64,000 bases of DNA from Psychroflexus tropicus DSM 15496 (GTDB lineage: Bacteria; Bacteroidota; Bacteroidia; Flavobacteriales; Flavobacteriaceae): NCBI RefSeq assembly GCF_000378765.1, contig NZ_KB905347.1, positions 44,230-108,229 of the forward strand, written 5' to 3'. This document shows, one piece after another, positions 16,820 to 26,076 of this stretch. Under the pieces are notes generated by a model. It saw nothing but the letters and a program-made list of their open reading frames with translations, searched no databases and was not told where the DNA came from. The position numbers and the translations under genes were made by a program. Position 1 is the stretch's first letter. Each line of letters begins with the position of its first letter.

Positions 16820-17290
16820 ATGATATATGAAATTAATACTAGACAAAAATTACCAATTTCAAAAAAAGAGGCTTGGGATTTTTTATCTAGTCCAAAAAAT
16901 TTACAGGAAATCATGCCTGATGACATGGGATTTGAAATCCTATCGGGAGCTGATAAAAAAATGTTCACTGGGCAGATATTACAATATAATGTAACTCCAC
17001 TCCCTGGCTTTAAAACCAAATGGGTTACCGAAATTACTCATGTGGAAAAACCCAATTATTTCGTGGATATCCAATTATATGGACCCTATGCGTTATGGCA
17101 TCATAAACATTTTATTCACGAAATCGAAGGTGGAGTTGAAGTTGAAGATCTCGTACATTATAAATTACCACTAGGAGCATTAGGTCGATTAATGCATCCC
17201 TTAGTTGTAAAGCCTAAGTTGAATCAAATTTTCAAAGCTCGAGAAGCTAAGATGATCGAAAAATTCGGTCATTTTGATAATCATAAATAA
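16820..17290 (+). CDS. SRPBCC family (START/Bet v1-like) protein
   Basis: A 156-aa soluble protein with the SRPBCC fold that binds hydrophobic ligands. It opens with the typical strand and helix (KLPISKKEAWDFLSSPKNL) followed by an IMPDDMGFEI loop and a tryptophan in the strand KTKWVTEITH. Homologues are annotated as ligand-binding or cell-division-inhibitor-like proteins and are often found next to photolyase genes in Bacteroidetes. The -7 element TACTTTTG at 16808-16815 ends 5 nt before the ATG, so the transcript may be leaderless. The SDR gene starts 9 nt downstream. Its ligand is unknown; a flavin, pterin or carotenoid would fit the context but this is inference. Confidence 0.8.
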   Translation: MIYEINTRQKLPISKKEAWDFLSSPKNLQEIMPDDMGFEILSGADKKMFTGQILQYNVTPLPGFKTKWVTEITHVEKPNYFVDIQLYGPYALWHHKHFIHEIEGGVEVEDLVHYKLPLGALGRLMHPLVVKPKLNQIFKAREAKMIEKFGHFDNHK

Positions 17291-17298
17291 TAGTAGAT

Positions 17299-17997
17299 AT
17301 GAAAAAGAATATTTTATTAATCGGTGGGTCTAAAGGAATCGGACTCGAAATCGTAAAAGAATTAAGTTCGAAGCATAATGTATACGTTGCATCAAGATCT
17401 GATGATAATTTATCTGACTATGATGTCACCTATTTCAAATTTGATGCTCTAAAAGATGATGTTTCAGAATTAGATTTACCAGAGACATTAGATGGTTTTG
17501 TTTATTGCCCTGGTAGCATTAACCTAAAGCCCTTTAAAATGATGAAACCTGAAACCTTTGAGGAGGATTTTCAGCTTAACTTCATGAGTTTAGTCAAAAC
17601 TACTCATGGTGTGCTTTCCAAGTTGAAAAATTCTGAACAGGCAAGTTTGGTTTACTTTAGTACTGTAGCTGTACAAACAGGGATGCCATTCCATACCAGT
17701 GTTGCCGCTGCAAAAGGTGCTATTGAAGGTTTTGCAAGATCATTAGCTGCAGAATATGCTCCATCATTTAGAGTAAATGTCGTTGCGCCATCCTTAGTCA
17801 ATTCTCAATTAGCAAGTAAATTGCTTGGTAGTGATAAGAAGAAGGAAAAAATGGATGAAAGACATCCTTTAAAAAGAGTAGGCGAACCTACAGACATTGG
17901 TAAAATAGCCAGCTTCTTACTATCTGAAGACTCAAGCTGGATTACTGGCCAGGTTTTAGGAGTTGATGGTGGTATGGGAAGCTTAAATGTAAGCTAG
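17299..17997 (+). CDS. SDR family protein lacking the catalytic tyrosine
   Basis: A 232-aa Rossmann-fold SDR. The nucleotide motif GGSKGIG (9-15), the NVVAPSLV strand (160-167) and the C-terminal GQVLGVDGG are clear. The active-site serine is probably S121, but the residue four before the lysine (K139) is V135, where classical SDRs have tyrosine (the motif reads V-A-A-A-K, codon GTT). It may therefore be a non-canonical or non-enzymatic SDR. It lies between the SRPBCC gene (8-nt gap) and the photolyase gene (89-nt gap containing a hairpin), so it probably works with them. Confidence 0.8.
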   Translation: MKKNILLIGGSKGIGLEIVKELSSKHNVYVASRSDDNLSDYDVTYFKFDALKDDVSELDLPETLDGFVYCPGSINLKPFKMMKPETFEEDFQLNFMSLVKTTHGVLSKLKNSEQASLVYFSTVAVQTGMPFHTSVAAAKGAIEGFARSLAAEYAPSFRVNVVAPSLVNSQLASKLLGSDKKKEKMDERHPLKRVGEPTDIGKIASFLLSEDSSWITGQVLGVDGGMGSLNVS

Positions 17998-18017
17998 AAT
18001 AGACATAATATTTTAAT

Positions 18018-18060
18018 AAATCTTCTTGCTGGTAATCATTCCTGCAAGAAGATTTTTATT
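18018..18060 (+). terminator. Rho-independent terminator after the SDR gene
   Basis: A perfect 12-bp stem AAATCTTCTTGC / GCAAGAAGATTT with a 14-nt loop is followed by a T-rich tract. I see no TAnnTTTG element between it and phrB (18087), so phrB may depend on read-through. Confidence 0.8.
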
Positions 18061-18086
18061 TTTAAGAGACATTAAAAAATTGAAAG

Positions 18087-19394
18087 ATGAGTGATAAGTT
18101 AAGAGTATTTTGGTTTCGAAGAGACATGAGACTAGAGGATAATGTGGGATTATACGAGGCTTTATCTGGAGATTTCCCAGTAATGCCTTTATTCATTTTC
18201 GATAAACATATTTTGGACGAACTTCCAAAAGATGATGCCAGAGTAACTTTTATACACCAAGAGCTCCAAAAAATGCGTTCTCATCTTCAAGATCATTTTG
18301 GTTCCTCCATTGCCACTTATCATGACACCCCAGAAAAGGTTTTTAAACAATTGATGCAGGACTACAACATCGAAGCTGTGTATACCAATAGAGACTACGA
18401 ACCTTATGCACAAAAAAGAGATGCAAAAATTAATGCACTCCTGGCTAAAAATGGTATAGAGTTTCACGATTTCAAGGATCAGGTCATTTTTGAAAAAACT
18501 CAAGTCGAAAAAAACGATGGTGGCATGTATTTGGTTTTTACACCTTATATGAAGCAATGGAAAAAAGAGTTTGAAAAAATAAATCTAAAGCCAGCTCCAT
18601 CTGAAGATCATTTAGACAATACTTACAAAAATTCTCGTCTTCCCAATTTATCATTGTCAGATATGGGATTTGAAACCTCAACCATAAAGGCACCAGATTA
18701 CAATCTGGATAAAGACTTACTCGATAACTATGAAGATACCAGAAACATTCCTTCTATTGAAGGAACCTCACGGCTAAGTCCACACTTAAGGTTTGGGACG
18801 GTAGGCTATAGAAAAGTAGTTCAAAAAGCCTTAGAAGCTGAAAACGAAGCTTTTCTTGATGAATTGATCTGGAGAGAATTTTATAAGGCCATTTTATATC
18901 ACTATCCAGAAACTCAGGATAGGGCTTTTAAACCAAAATATGACCGCATCCAATGGAGAAATAACGAGGAGGAATTTGAAAAGTGGAAGAAAGGTGAAAC
19001 TGGTTACCCGATTGTTGATGCAGGAATGCGTCAGCTTAATAATACAGGTTGGATTCATAATAGATTAAGAATGGTGGTAGGAAGTTTTCTATGCAAACAT
19101 TTACTTATCGACTGGCGTTGGGGTGAAGCTTATTTTGCCGAAAAGCTATTGGATTATGAAATGTCATCTAATGTTGGCGGCTGGCAATGGGTTGCCGGTT
19201 CTGGTGTGGATGCGGCACCTTACTTTAGAGTCTTTAACCCATATTCGCAGACCGACAGGTTTGACAAGGATAAAAAATTTATAAATAAGTGGGTGCCAGA
19301 ACACGATTCTGATGATTACCCAGAACCAATGGTTGAACATAAGATGGCTAGAGAACGTTGCCTGAAAACATTTAAAGAGGCTGTACAGTCTTAG
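18087..19394 (+). CDS. phrB: Class I CPD photolyase
   Basis: A 435-aa deoxyribodipyrimidine photolyase that uses FADH- and blue light to split cyclobutane pyrimidine dimers. The N-terminal antenna domain starts VFWFRRDMRLEDN, and the FAD domain has SRLSPHLRFG at 228-237. Residues equivalent to E. coli PhrB active-site positions are all present: E264, N325, M329, the FAD-N5 asparagine N362 and the electron-transfer tryptophans W290, W343 and W366 (same spacing as 306/359/382). It is followed after 12 nt by a second, divergent family member. This is the photolyase of the window most likely to repair CPDs. Confidence 0.94.
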   Translation: MSDKLRVFWFRRDMRLEDNVGLYEALSGDFPVMPLFIFDKHILDELPKDDARVTFIHQELQKMRSHLQDHFGSSIATYHDTPEKVFKQLMQDYNIEAVYTNRDYEPYAQKRDAKINALLAKNGIEFHDFKDQVIFEKTQVEKNDGGMYLVFTPYMKQWKKEFEKINLKPAPSEDHLDNTYKNSRLPNLSLSDMGFETSTIKAPDYNLDKDLLDNYEDTRNIPSIEGTSRLSPHLRFGTVGYRKVVQKALEAENEAFLDELIWREFYKAILYHYPETQDRAFKPKYDRIQWRNNEEEFEKWKKGETGYPIVDAGMRQLNNTGWIHNRLRMVVGSFLCKHLLIDWRWGEAYFAEKLLDYEMSSNVGGWQWVAGSGVDAAPYFRVFNPYSQTDRFDKDKKFINKWVPEHDSDDYPEPMVEHKMARERCLKTFKEAVQS

Positions 19395-19406
19395 ATAAAT
19401 ACTAGA

Positions 19407-20864
19407 ATGGTAAATGTTGTTTGGTTCAAAAGAGATATAAGGCTCCACGATCATGCACCTCTGCATGAGGCTTTACAGAAGCATCAACCTGTTTTATTGC
19501 TTTACGTTTTTGAACCCATGTTGCTGAATGATACTCATTATAGCAAACGCCATTTTCGATTTATAAAGGAATCTTTAGAAGAAATTCAAACTGAGCTAAA
19601 AGCATATCAAACTGAAGTATTAGTCATCAAATCTTCAGCTGAGGAAGCCTTTAAAAAAATTGATTCAACCCTTAAAATTAAGTCCGTTTACTCCCATCAG
19701 GAAACTGGTCTTCATATTACCTATAAACGAGACAAAATTCTTAGTAAGCTGTTTAAATCCAAAAAAATTCAATGGAAAGAGTCTGTGAATAATGGAGTAA
19801 TTCGTGGACTTCAAAATAGAAAAACATGGGTCAACTCCTGGGAAAATTTCATGACACAGGAGCCTATAGAATTTAAAGCCAGTCCAGGCCAATTTATAGA
19901 TATTAAAACCCTTCAATCGCTAAAAAGTCAATTTAATGTAGTTGATTTAACGATTAAAAGAGATTCTAATTTTCAAAAAGGTGGGCGTACAACAGCTAAC
20001 CGCTATTTAAATAGTTTTCTTGAGGAACGTTATCCTAATTATCAAAATCATATTTCAAAACCTCTTTTGGCAAGGAAATCCTGTAGTCGATTATCTCCAT
20101 ATATCGCCTGGGGTATATTATCCATGAGAGAAGTCATTCATGCTTCGATGGAAACGGAGAAAACGACAAAGTACAAACAGGCCTTAAGTCAATTTCAATC
20201 CAGGCTTCGTTGGCAGGCGCATTTTATCCAAAAGTTTGAGATGGAATATAAGGCTGAATTCGAAAATTTCAATTCCGCTTTTAATTCATTAAAAAAACCA
20301 ATTCGACCCAAGTTAGTTGAAGCCTGGAAGAAAGGACAGACTGGCTTTCCTCTGGTAGATGCCAGTATGAGGTGTCTAACCCAAACAGGTTACTTAAATT
20401 TTAGAATGAGGGCTCTTTTGGTTTCTTTTTTCACCCATTTGCTTTGGCAAGACTGGCAAGACGCCTCAGAGCATTTAGCAAGTCTATTTCTAGATTTTGA
20501 GCCTGGCATTCATTATCCACAATTACAGATGCAGGCAGGAACCACTGGAATTCATACTTTAAGAATTTATAATCCTGTAAAGAACTCTTATAAACATGAT
20601 CTTGAAGGTGAGTTCATCTTAAAGTACGTTCCAGAACTCCAATCGATTCCTAAGGAATTCATCCATGAGCCTTGGAAACTCACGCGAATGGAACAGGAAA
20701 TGTACAGCTTTAAGCTAGGTGAAGATTATCCAAGTCCAATTGTGGACCTTGAATCTTCAAGGCAGCGAGCTTCAGATTCAATTTGGAAAATTATCCAGTC
20801 CGAACGATCGAAAGTCGAAGGAAAAAAAATACTAAAACGTCACACTTTAAGGGGAAGCCACTAA
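19407..20864 (+). CDS. Divergent cryptochrome/photolyase family protein
   Basis: A 485-aa protein with the full two-domain photolyase layout: [16 protein letters not shown] at the N-terminus, [11 protein letters not shown] at 226-236, [12 protein letters not shown] at 313-324. By-eye alignment to the neighbouring PhrB shows that most functional residues differ: the E. coli E274 position is A271, N341 is F332, M345 is A336, the FAD-N5 asparagine N378 is H369, and two of three chain tryptophans are K297 and L373 (the middle one, W350, stays). The segment 371-390 is also two residues shorter. It may be a light sensor or have a different chemistry. The stop overlaps kdsB by four bases. Confidence 0.85.
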   Translation: MVNVVWFKRDIRLHDHAPLHEALQKHQPVLLLYVFEPMLLNDTHYSKRHFRFIKESLEEIQTELKAYQTEVLVIKSSAEEAFKKIDSTLKIKSVYSHQETGLHITYKRDKILSKLFKSKKIQWKESVNNGVIRGLQNRKTWVNSWENFMTQEPIEFKASPGQFIDIKTLQSLKSQFNVVDLTIKRDSNFQKGGRTTANRYLNSFLEERYPNYQNHISKPLLARKSCSRLSPYIAWGILSMREVIHASMETEKTTKYKQALSQFQSRLRWQAHFIQKFEMEYKAEFENFNSAFNSLKKPIRPKLVEAWKKGQTGFPLVDASMRCLTQTGYLNFRMRALLVSFFTHLLWQDWQDASEHLASLFLDFEPGIHYPQLQMQAGTTGIHTLRIYNPVKNSYKHDLEGEFILKYVPELQSIPKEFIHEPWKLTRMEQEMYSFKLGEDYPSPIVDLESSRQRASDSIWKIIQSERSKVEGKKILKRHTLRGSH

Positions 20865-21604
20865 AGAAAACGTTGTCTTGCCTTTTCAAGGTCTTCGGGT
20901 GTATCTATACCAATACTCACTTCCTGTGTTTCTACCATTTTAATGGTCTTGCCGTTTTCTAAATAACGTATACATTCAATCTTTTCTGACGCCTCTAAAG
21001 GGCTCATAGGCAAGTTGTAAAAGTCCATCAATGCCTTTTTTCTAAAGGCGTATATGCCAACATGCTTATAATAATCCACGTCAATATCTTTTGCTCTATG
21101 GAATGGAATTGGTGATCTGGAAAAATAAAGGGCAAAATCATTCAGGTCAGTAATTACCTTTACATGATTAGGGTTTAAAATATCTTCTTCTGAAGTTAAT
21201 TTTACTTTTAGAGAGGCGAGGTCTACACCTTTGTCTTTATCTTCATTGAACACCTGAAGTAACTGACCTAAAGCTTTTTCATTAATAAAAGGTTCATCCC
21301 CCTGAACGTTTATCACAATATCCACCTCCATATCTTGAACGGCCTCTGCAATACGGTCGCTACCACAGTCGTGTTCTTCATGGCTCATTATGGCTTTCCC
21401 ACCATAGTTTTGGACTTCATCATAGATGAGTTTAGAGTCTGTCACCACATACACCTCATCAAAAAGCTTAGTTGACTTCGCTGCTTCATAAGTTCTTATA
21501 ATCACGGGTTGACCAGCCAGGTCCTGCATCAATTTACCAGGAAATCTTGAGGCCTGATATCGAGCTGGAATCATCGCAATAACTTTATCTGTAGACATTT
21601 TCAA
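20861..21604 (-). CDS. kdsB: 3-deoxy-manno-octulosonate cytidylyltransferase
   Basis: A 247-aa cytoplasmic nucleotidyltransferase that activates Kdo as CMP-Kdo for lipopolysaccharide inner core synthesis. The signature [15 protein letters not shown] is near the start, [10 protein letters not shown] at about 75-84 and [10 protein letters not shown] around 97-106 match KdsB. Length is normal. It follows the helicase gene at 21610 by 5 nt and could share its transcript. This implies a Gram-negative cell with Kdo-containing LPS. Confidence 0.95.
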   Translation of the reverse strand: MKMSTDKVIAMIPARYQASRFPGKLMQDLAGQPVIIRTYEAAKSTKLFDEVYVVTDSKLIYDEVQNYGGKAIMSHEEHDCGSDRIAEAVQDMEVDIVINVQGDEPFINEKALGQLLQVFNEDKDKGVDLASLKVKLTSEEDILNPNHVKVITDLNDFALYFSRSPIPFHRAKDIDVDYYKHVGIYAFRKKALMDFYNLPMSPLEASEKIECIRYLENGKTIKMVETQEVSIGIDTPEDLEKARQRFL

Positions 21605-21609
21605 TTCTA

Positions 21610-23043
21610 TTAGAGTTGTTGTTCCTTAAAAAAATCATCTTTAAATCCAATCAAATATAACTTCTCTTTTGCTCTGGTGCATGCGGTATAGAGCCAGCGC
21701 AAATAATCTTTGGTAATCCCGTCGGGCAAATAAGGCTGCTCAACAAATACTGTATCCCATTGTCCACCTTGAGATTTATGACATGTTATGGCGTAACTAA
21801 ACTTCACCTGAAGCGCATTAAAAAAGCGGTTTTGTTTTACTTTTAAAAATTTCTTGTATTTGGAGGTGATATCTTCATAGTCTTTCATAACCTCTTGGTA
21901 AAGTTGATTGGACTGCTCATAAGGTAAAGAAGGCGAATTCAGATTTAAGGTGTCCAGCATGATGACAGTTTCGAAAGGCTTCATATTCGGATAATCTACC
22001 ATTTGTACCTTCACCTCTGCAAAGCGAAACCCATAGAGTTCTTTTAATCCGAAGATTTCTAGAATTTCTACAATATCCCCGTTTGCAATAAATCCAGCAT
22101 CGCTTTTTGGTTTGAGCCAAAAGTAGTTGTTTTTGACCACCATAAGAAAATCTCCAGTTGCAATTTCATCTTCTCTAAAGAGAATTCGACTTCGTATCTG
22201 TTGGTTATAGAGGTTTGCCCGTTTATTAGATCTTACAATAATTGCCGTTTCTTCATGACCTAAGTTCCCATAAGCATCATTGATAGCATCAAGAATCTCA
22301 TATCCATCTACTAATCTCACCATATCAGTATTCTGAGATAACTCAAATTTGAAACTTTCAAAATCTTCATCTTCTATAGTTTCTCTTATTTTGGTAGCGT
22401 TAAGCAGAATACTACTTTCTAACCGCTGCCTAACCACCTCATCCAGCTCTACTGGAATGACATCCATTTGGTAGTGGTTCATCAAGGTTTTTTCATCCAG
22501 AGCCGGGCTTAAATTTGATTTTACAGGTGGTAACTGTGCAGTGTCTCCAATGAAAATCAATTTACAATTATCTCCAGAATATACATATTCCATCAAATCA
22601 TCCAATACCGATCCTCTATTAAACAGTTGATCTTCAGTAGGAAAATCGGGGATCATGGACGCTTCATCCACTATAAAGATGGTGTTTTTATGTTTATTCA
22701 CCTGTGGAACGAATTCTATTCCACCACCACTAGTGCTTTTTGGCTGGTATATTTTACGATGAATAGTTTGAGCGTACTGATGGCTATAATTTGAAATCAC
22801 CTTAGCTGCCCTACCTGTGGGAGCGGCTAGAATAACCTTTTTTTTGAGCTTCCATATGTTTTTGACAAGGGTCCCGATAATTGTTGTTTTCCCTGTACCG
22901 GCGTAGCCTTTCAATAAAAAAATTCGATCAACAGAGGTCTCCAAAACAAACTTTGATAAGAGTTGCAAAGCAATATCCTGTTTTGGAGTTGGTGGATGAC
23001 CAAAATCAGATTTAAGTGCTTCGTAAAACTCTTGGTTATTCAT
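21610..23043 (-). CDS. RecD-like AAA DNA helicase
   Basis: A 477-aa superfamily 1 helicase. Walker [10 protein letters not shown] lies at 46-54, Walker B IVDEAS near 125, motif [11 protein letters not shown] near 163, and the C-terminal UvrD_C_2 part contains the [16 protein letters not shown] segment, followed by [12 protein letters not shown]. This layout is like the short RecD-type or Pif1/Dda-like helicases of Bacteroidetes; no RecBC partners are adjacent. Probably a DNA repair or replication helicase acting alone. Upstream, 115 nt separate it from the divergent gene at 23159. Confidence 0.9.
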   Translation of the reverse strand: MNNQEFYEALKSDFGHPPTPKQDIALQLLSKFVLETSVDRIFLLKGYAGTGKTTIIGTLVKNIWKLKKKVILAAPTGRAAKVISNYSHQYAQTIHRKIYQPKSTSGGGIEFVPQVNKHKNTIFIVDEASMIPDFPTEDQLFNRGSVLDDLMEYVYSGDNCKLIFIGDTAQLPPVKSNLSPALDEKTLMNHYQMDVIPVELDEVVRQRLESSILLNATKIRETIEDEDFESFKFELSQNTDMVRLVDGYEILDAINDAYGNLGHEETAIIVRSNKRANLYNQQIRSRILFREDEIATGDFLMVVKNNYFWLKPKSDAGFIANGDIVEILEIFGLKELYGFRFAEVKVQMVDYPNMKPFETVIMLDTLNLNSPSLPYEQSNQLYQEVMKDYEDITSKYKKFLKVKQNRFFNALQVKFSYAITCHKSQGGQWDTVFVEQPYLPDGITKDYLRWLYTACTRAKEKLYLIGFKDDFFKEQQL

Positions 23044-23100
23044 ACAAGAAAGTCAGATTCAAAAAATTCAAATATAAGCACGATTTTTTAGTGCTATACT

Positions 23101-23129
23101 TTTGTGATTGAAAAAAAGTTGTAGTTTTG
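23101..23129 (+). promoter_or_regulatory. Consensus Bacteroidetes promoter
   Basis: TTTG at 23101-23104, 17 nt, then TAGTTTTG at 23122-23129. This matches the TTTG / TAnnTTTG consensus and precedes the ATG at 23159. Confidence 0.65.
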
Positions 23130-23158
23130 TTTATATCAAAAATTCTTAATTATAAGTT

Positions 23159-23803
23159 ATGAAGATTGTAATACAATTAGTTTTATGGGTTGTCATTGGT
23201 GTACTAGGTTACTTTACCTTTAAAGCCGTTTATGGACCTGTTGAATTCAATAAAATAAGAGATAGTCGCTATGTAGATGTAGTTGAAAAGATGAAAGACA
23301 TTCGTGATGTTCAGCTAGCTCATAGAGAGATTGTTGGTAATTACGAAGATAATTTTCAGGACTTAATAAAGTTTATTGATACAGCTGAGTACGTCATCAC
23401 TCAAAGAAGAGACACCACTTATTTGGATGAAGAGTATAAAAAAACATATGGTGTAGACCAATACATAGAAGATTTTGTGATTGATACGCTAAGCTTTGCA
23501 CCAGTTAAGGATTCGATTTTTGGAACATCAGATAGATATAAAGACTTGATGTACATCCCTAACACTGATAATGAAGAATTCAAAATAGATGCAGGTTACT
23601 TAGTAGAGGAAGGAGATTCCATTCCTGTATTTGAAGTAAGAGCCCCTAAGGATTTAATTCTTGCAGATCAGCCTAGAGACCTTGTTATACAGGAGAAGCA
23701 AACTATGTCTGTAGACGGAGTTGATGGTCCTGCTATTACAGTAGGTTCTATGAAGCAGGTTAAAACTAATGGTAACTGGCCTAAAAACTTTGGTGACAAT
23801 TAA
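23159..23803 (+). CDS. Membrane-anchored protein of unknown function
   Basis: A 214-aa protein with one N-terminal hydrophobic segment (about 4-24) that reads as an anchor rather than a cleaved signal, then a charged, acidic domain with IRDVQLAHREIVGNY around 47-61. The motif KMKDIRDVQLAHR resembles pilin-like or helical stalk sequences conserved in Flavobacteriia, but no function is known to me. It overlaps the DUF3822 gene by one base, and rsmD follows, forming a three-gene operon from the promoter at 23101. Confidence 0.75.
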   Translation: MKIVIQLVLWVVIGVLGYFTFKAVYGPVEFNKIRDSRYVDVVEKMKDIRDVQLAHREIVGNYEDNFQDLIKFIDTAEYVITQRRDTTYLDEEYKKTYGVDQYIEDFVIDTLSFAPVKDSIFGTSDRYKDLMYIPNTDNEEFKIDAGYLVEEGDSIPVFEVRAPKDLILADQPRDLVIQEKQTMSVDGVDGPAITVGSMKQVKTNGNWPKNFGDN

Positions 23804-24606
23804 TGAGTGAAAGCTCAACATATACAACCAACAGACTATCCATCTTAATTTTACAAGATGGATTTTCTTTTTTAATTAGCAATTCATTTTTAGCCCCAAT
23901 AGAGTTCGAGCAATTAAGAGTCAAGACTGCTCAATCGGCTACAGAGCTTCTAAAACAGCTAAAGACTAAAATCAATGCTGAATTCATAAAAGAAAAGGAA
24001 ATTTCAGAATTGCAAGTTATTTATGCCAATCCTCAATTTAGTATTGTTCCAGAAGCTTATTTCGACGAATCTTACCTACCTCACTATATCAAATACAGTT
24101 CTAAGCTTATTGAAGGCGATGATTTCTCTTTTGATCCTATATCGTCTATCAATGCCAATACTGTTTACATTCCTTATGTAAACATCAATAATTACTTATT
24201 CGATATTTTTGGAAGTTTTGAATTCACACACATCCTCACGGGGTTAATACAAAAAGCCCTTTCAAAAAGTAAAGATCATCATGAGTATATTCAAGTTCAT
24301 CTAGGTGATCAATATTTATATTTAACTGCATTTCGAGATCAGCATTTGATCTTAGCAAATGCTTTTCATTACGATACTTCAGAAGATTTATGTTATTATA
24401 TTTTGTTCTGTAGTGAAGAACTCAACATGGATAGAGAAAGCCTTGAACTGAATTTTACCGGGGATTTCGTAAATACTAAGGAAAATGCTGCTTTACAAAT
24501 CCTCTTATCCTATGTAAAGCATATTTCATTTTCAAATTTTGAAGACTTCAAAGCCTTTAACCAGCTAAAAGGATTTAAAGAACATTTTAATTCACTACCA
24601 GCATGA
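23803..24606 (+). CDS. DUF3822 family protein
   Basis: A 267-aa soluble protein matching the DUF3822 family that precedes rsmD in Flavobacteriia. An early strand LSILILQDGFSFLI, a central YIPYVNINNYLFDIFG and a later HYDTSEDLCYYILF are its recognisable parts. The pattern of repeated strands suggests an actin-like ATPase fold, but this is inference. It overlaps its neighbours on both sides (1 nt and 4 nt), so the three proteins are translated together. Function unknown. Confidence 0.8.
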   Translation: MSESSTYTTNRLSILILQDGFSFLISNSFLAPIEFEQLRVKTAQSATELLKQLKTKINAEFIKEKEISELQVIYANPQFSIVPEAYFDESYLPHYIKYSSKLIEGDDFSFDPISSINANTVYIPYVNINNYLFDIFGSFEFTHILTGLIQKALSKSKDHHEYIQVHLGDQYLYLTAFRDQHLILANAFHYDTSEDLCYYILFCSEELNMDRESLELNFTGDFVNTKENAALQILLSYVKHISFSNFEDFKAFNQLKGFKEHFNSLPA

Positions 24607-25139
24607 GAATAGTTTCAGGCCGACTTAAGGGGCGTCGAATTATAGCTCCCAAAAAACTCCCTGTAAGGCCCACAACTGATATGGCTAAAGAAGGGTTATT
24701 TAATATTTTAAATAATAGAATTCAATTTTCAGATGTTGAAGTTATAGATCTTTTTGCAGGAATAGGTAGCATTTCTATTGAATTAATTTCCAGAGGAACT
24801 GAGAGGGTTACAGCAGTAGATGCTAACTACGATTGTATAAAATTTCTCATCAAAACATCAGAAGAATTGGACCTAGACCTTAATGTCATTAAAAGTGATG
24901 TCTTTGAATTTTTAGGGAAGACCTCTCAAAAAGCAGATCTTATTTTTGCTGATCCACCTTATGATTTAAGCCTTAAGGATTTCGAGAAGATTGAGGATGA
25001 AGTTAGAAGTAGGGCTTTGTTACATGAAGATGGTCTTCTTATCATTGAACATTCAAAGCATATGAGCCTAGATCATCTGCAACAATTTACAGAACAGCGT
25101 AGATATGGGAATTCTGTTTTTAGTTTCTTTCAATATTAA
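24603..25139 (+). CDS. rsmD: 16S rRNA (guanine-966 N2) methyltransferase
   Basis: A 178-aa SAM-dependent methyltransferase that modifies G966 of 16S rRNA. The family start RIVSGRLKGRRI, the SAM-binding loop DLFAGIGSISIE at about 49-60 and the catalytic motif ADPPYD near 116-121 are present. Length fits RsmD. It overlaps DUF3822 by 4 nt. Confidence 0.95.
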   Translation: MRIVSGRLKGRRIIAPKKLPVRPTTDMAKEGLFNILNNRIQFSDVEVIDLFAGIGSISIELISRGTERVTAVDANYDCIKFLIKTSEELDLDLNVIKSDVFEFLGKTSQKADLIFADPPYDLSLKDFEKIEDEVRSRALLHEDGLLIIEHSKHMSLDHLQQFTEQRRYGNSVFSFFQY

Positions 25140-25201
25140 GTGAATCTAATCTTGAAAAGAATTTTCAGAATAGATTAATTACATTTGCAAAAAACTAAAC
25201 T

Positions 25202-26074
25202 ATGAAAAGCTTTTTGCCATCAAAATTGGAAACTAAAAACCTTTATGGGTTGCTTTCTGGCTCTATTGGACCTCGTCCAATTGCTTTTGTAAGCAGTGTT
25301 GATAAGCATGGAAATCCAAATTTGTCTCCCTACAGCTTTTTTAATGTGTTTAGTGCTAATCCTCCAATATTGATTTTTTCACCTGTAAGAAGGGTAAGAG
25401 ATAATTCGATAAAACATACCCTTGAAAACGCCTTAGAGACCAAAGAGGTGGTTATAAATGTAGTGAATTGGGACCTGGTACAGCAGGTATCTTTGTCGAG
25501 TACTGAATACGAACAAGGAATCAATGAATTTGAAAAAACAGGATTAACCATGTTGCCGTCAGACTTAGTGAAGCCACCAAGGGTTAAGGAGTCTCCTGTG
25601 CAATACGAATGTAAAGTCCAAGACTCTATAGCTTTAGGTGAGGAAGGCGGAGCTGGAAATCTAGTTATTGCAGAGGTCGTGAAACTCCATATCCGGGAGG
25701 ATTTATTGGATGAAGGTTTACACATCGACCAGCATAAAATAGACCTGGTTTCCAGGATGGGAGGAAACTGGTACTCTAGAGCTAATAAGGGCATGTTTGA
25801 AGTAGAAAAGCCTTTGCAAAGGAAAGGTATTGGCGTAGATCAATTACCAGACTCGATTCGCTTGAGTTCGGTATTAACTGGAAATGATTTAGGGAAACTG
25901 GGAAACATTGAAGTGCTTCCAGCCTCAAGTTTAGTTAAAAATTTTATTTTGAAACATGATTTGGAGGATTTCATCGAAAATAGCTCCGAAGAAAGAGTTC
26001 ACCTTATTGCCCAGGAATACATCGAAAAGAATGAGCTTGAAAAAGCTATGAATATATTACTCGCAAAACAATAA
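25202..26074 (+). CDS. Flavin reductase family (FMN-binding split barrel) protein
   Basis: A 290-aa protein whose first 200 residues form a flavin reductase-like split barrel: SGSIGPRPIAFVSS at about 19-32, SPYSFFNVFSANPP around 42-55, and the KHTLEN / VVINVVNWDL region. Such proteins bind FMN and reduce free flavin with NAD(P)H, or act as FMN-dependent oxidoreductases. A helical C-terminal extension (about 215-290) is not part of the core fold. A -7 element TACATTTG is at 25180-25187. The DUF3127 gene starts 2 nt after its stop. Its flavin could feed the photolyase-family proteins, but no link is proven. Confidence 0.85.
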   Translation: MKSFLPSKLETKNLYGLLSGSIGPRPIAFVSSVDKHGNPNLSPYSFFNVFSANPPILIFSPVRRVRDNSIKHTLENALETKEVVINVVNWDLVQQVSLSSTEYEQGINEFEKTGLTMLPSDLVKPPRVKESPVQYECKVQDSIALGEEGGAGNLVIAEVVKLHIREDLLDEGLHIDQHKIDLVSRMGGNWYSRANKGMFEVEKPLQRKGIGVDQLPDSIRLSSVLTGNDLGKLGNIEVLPASSLVKNFILKHDLEDFIENSSEERVHLIAQEYIEKNELEKAMNILLAKQ

Positions 26075-26076
26075 TT

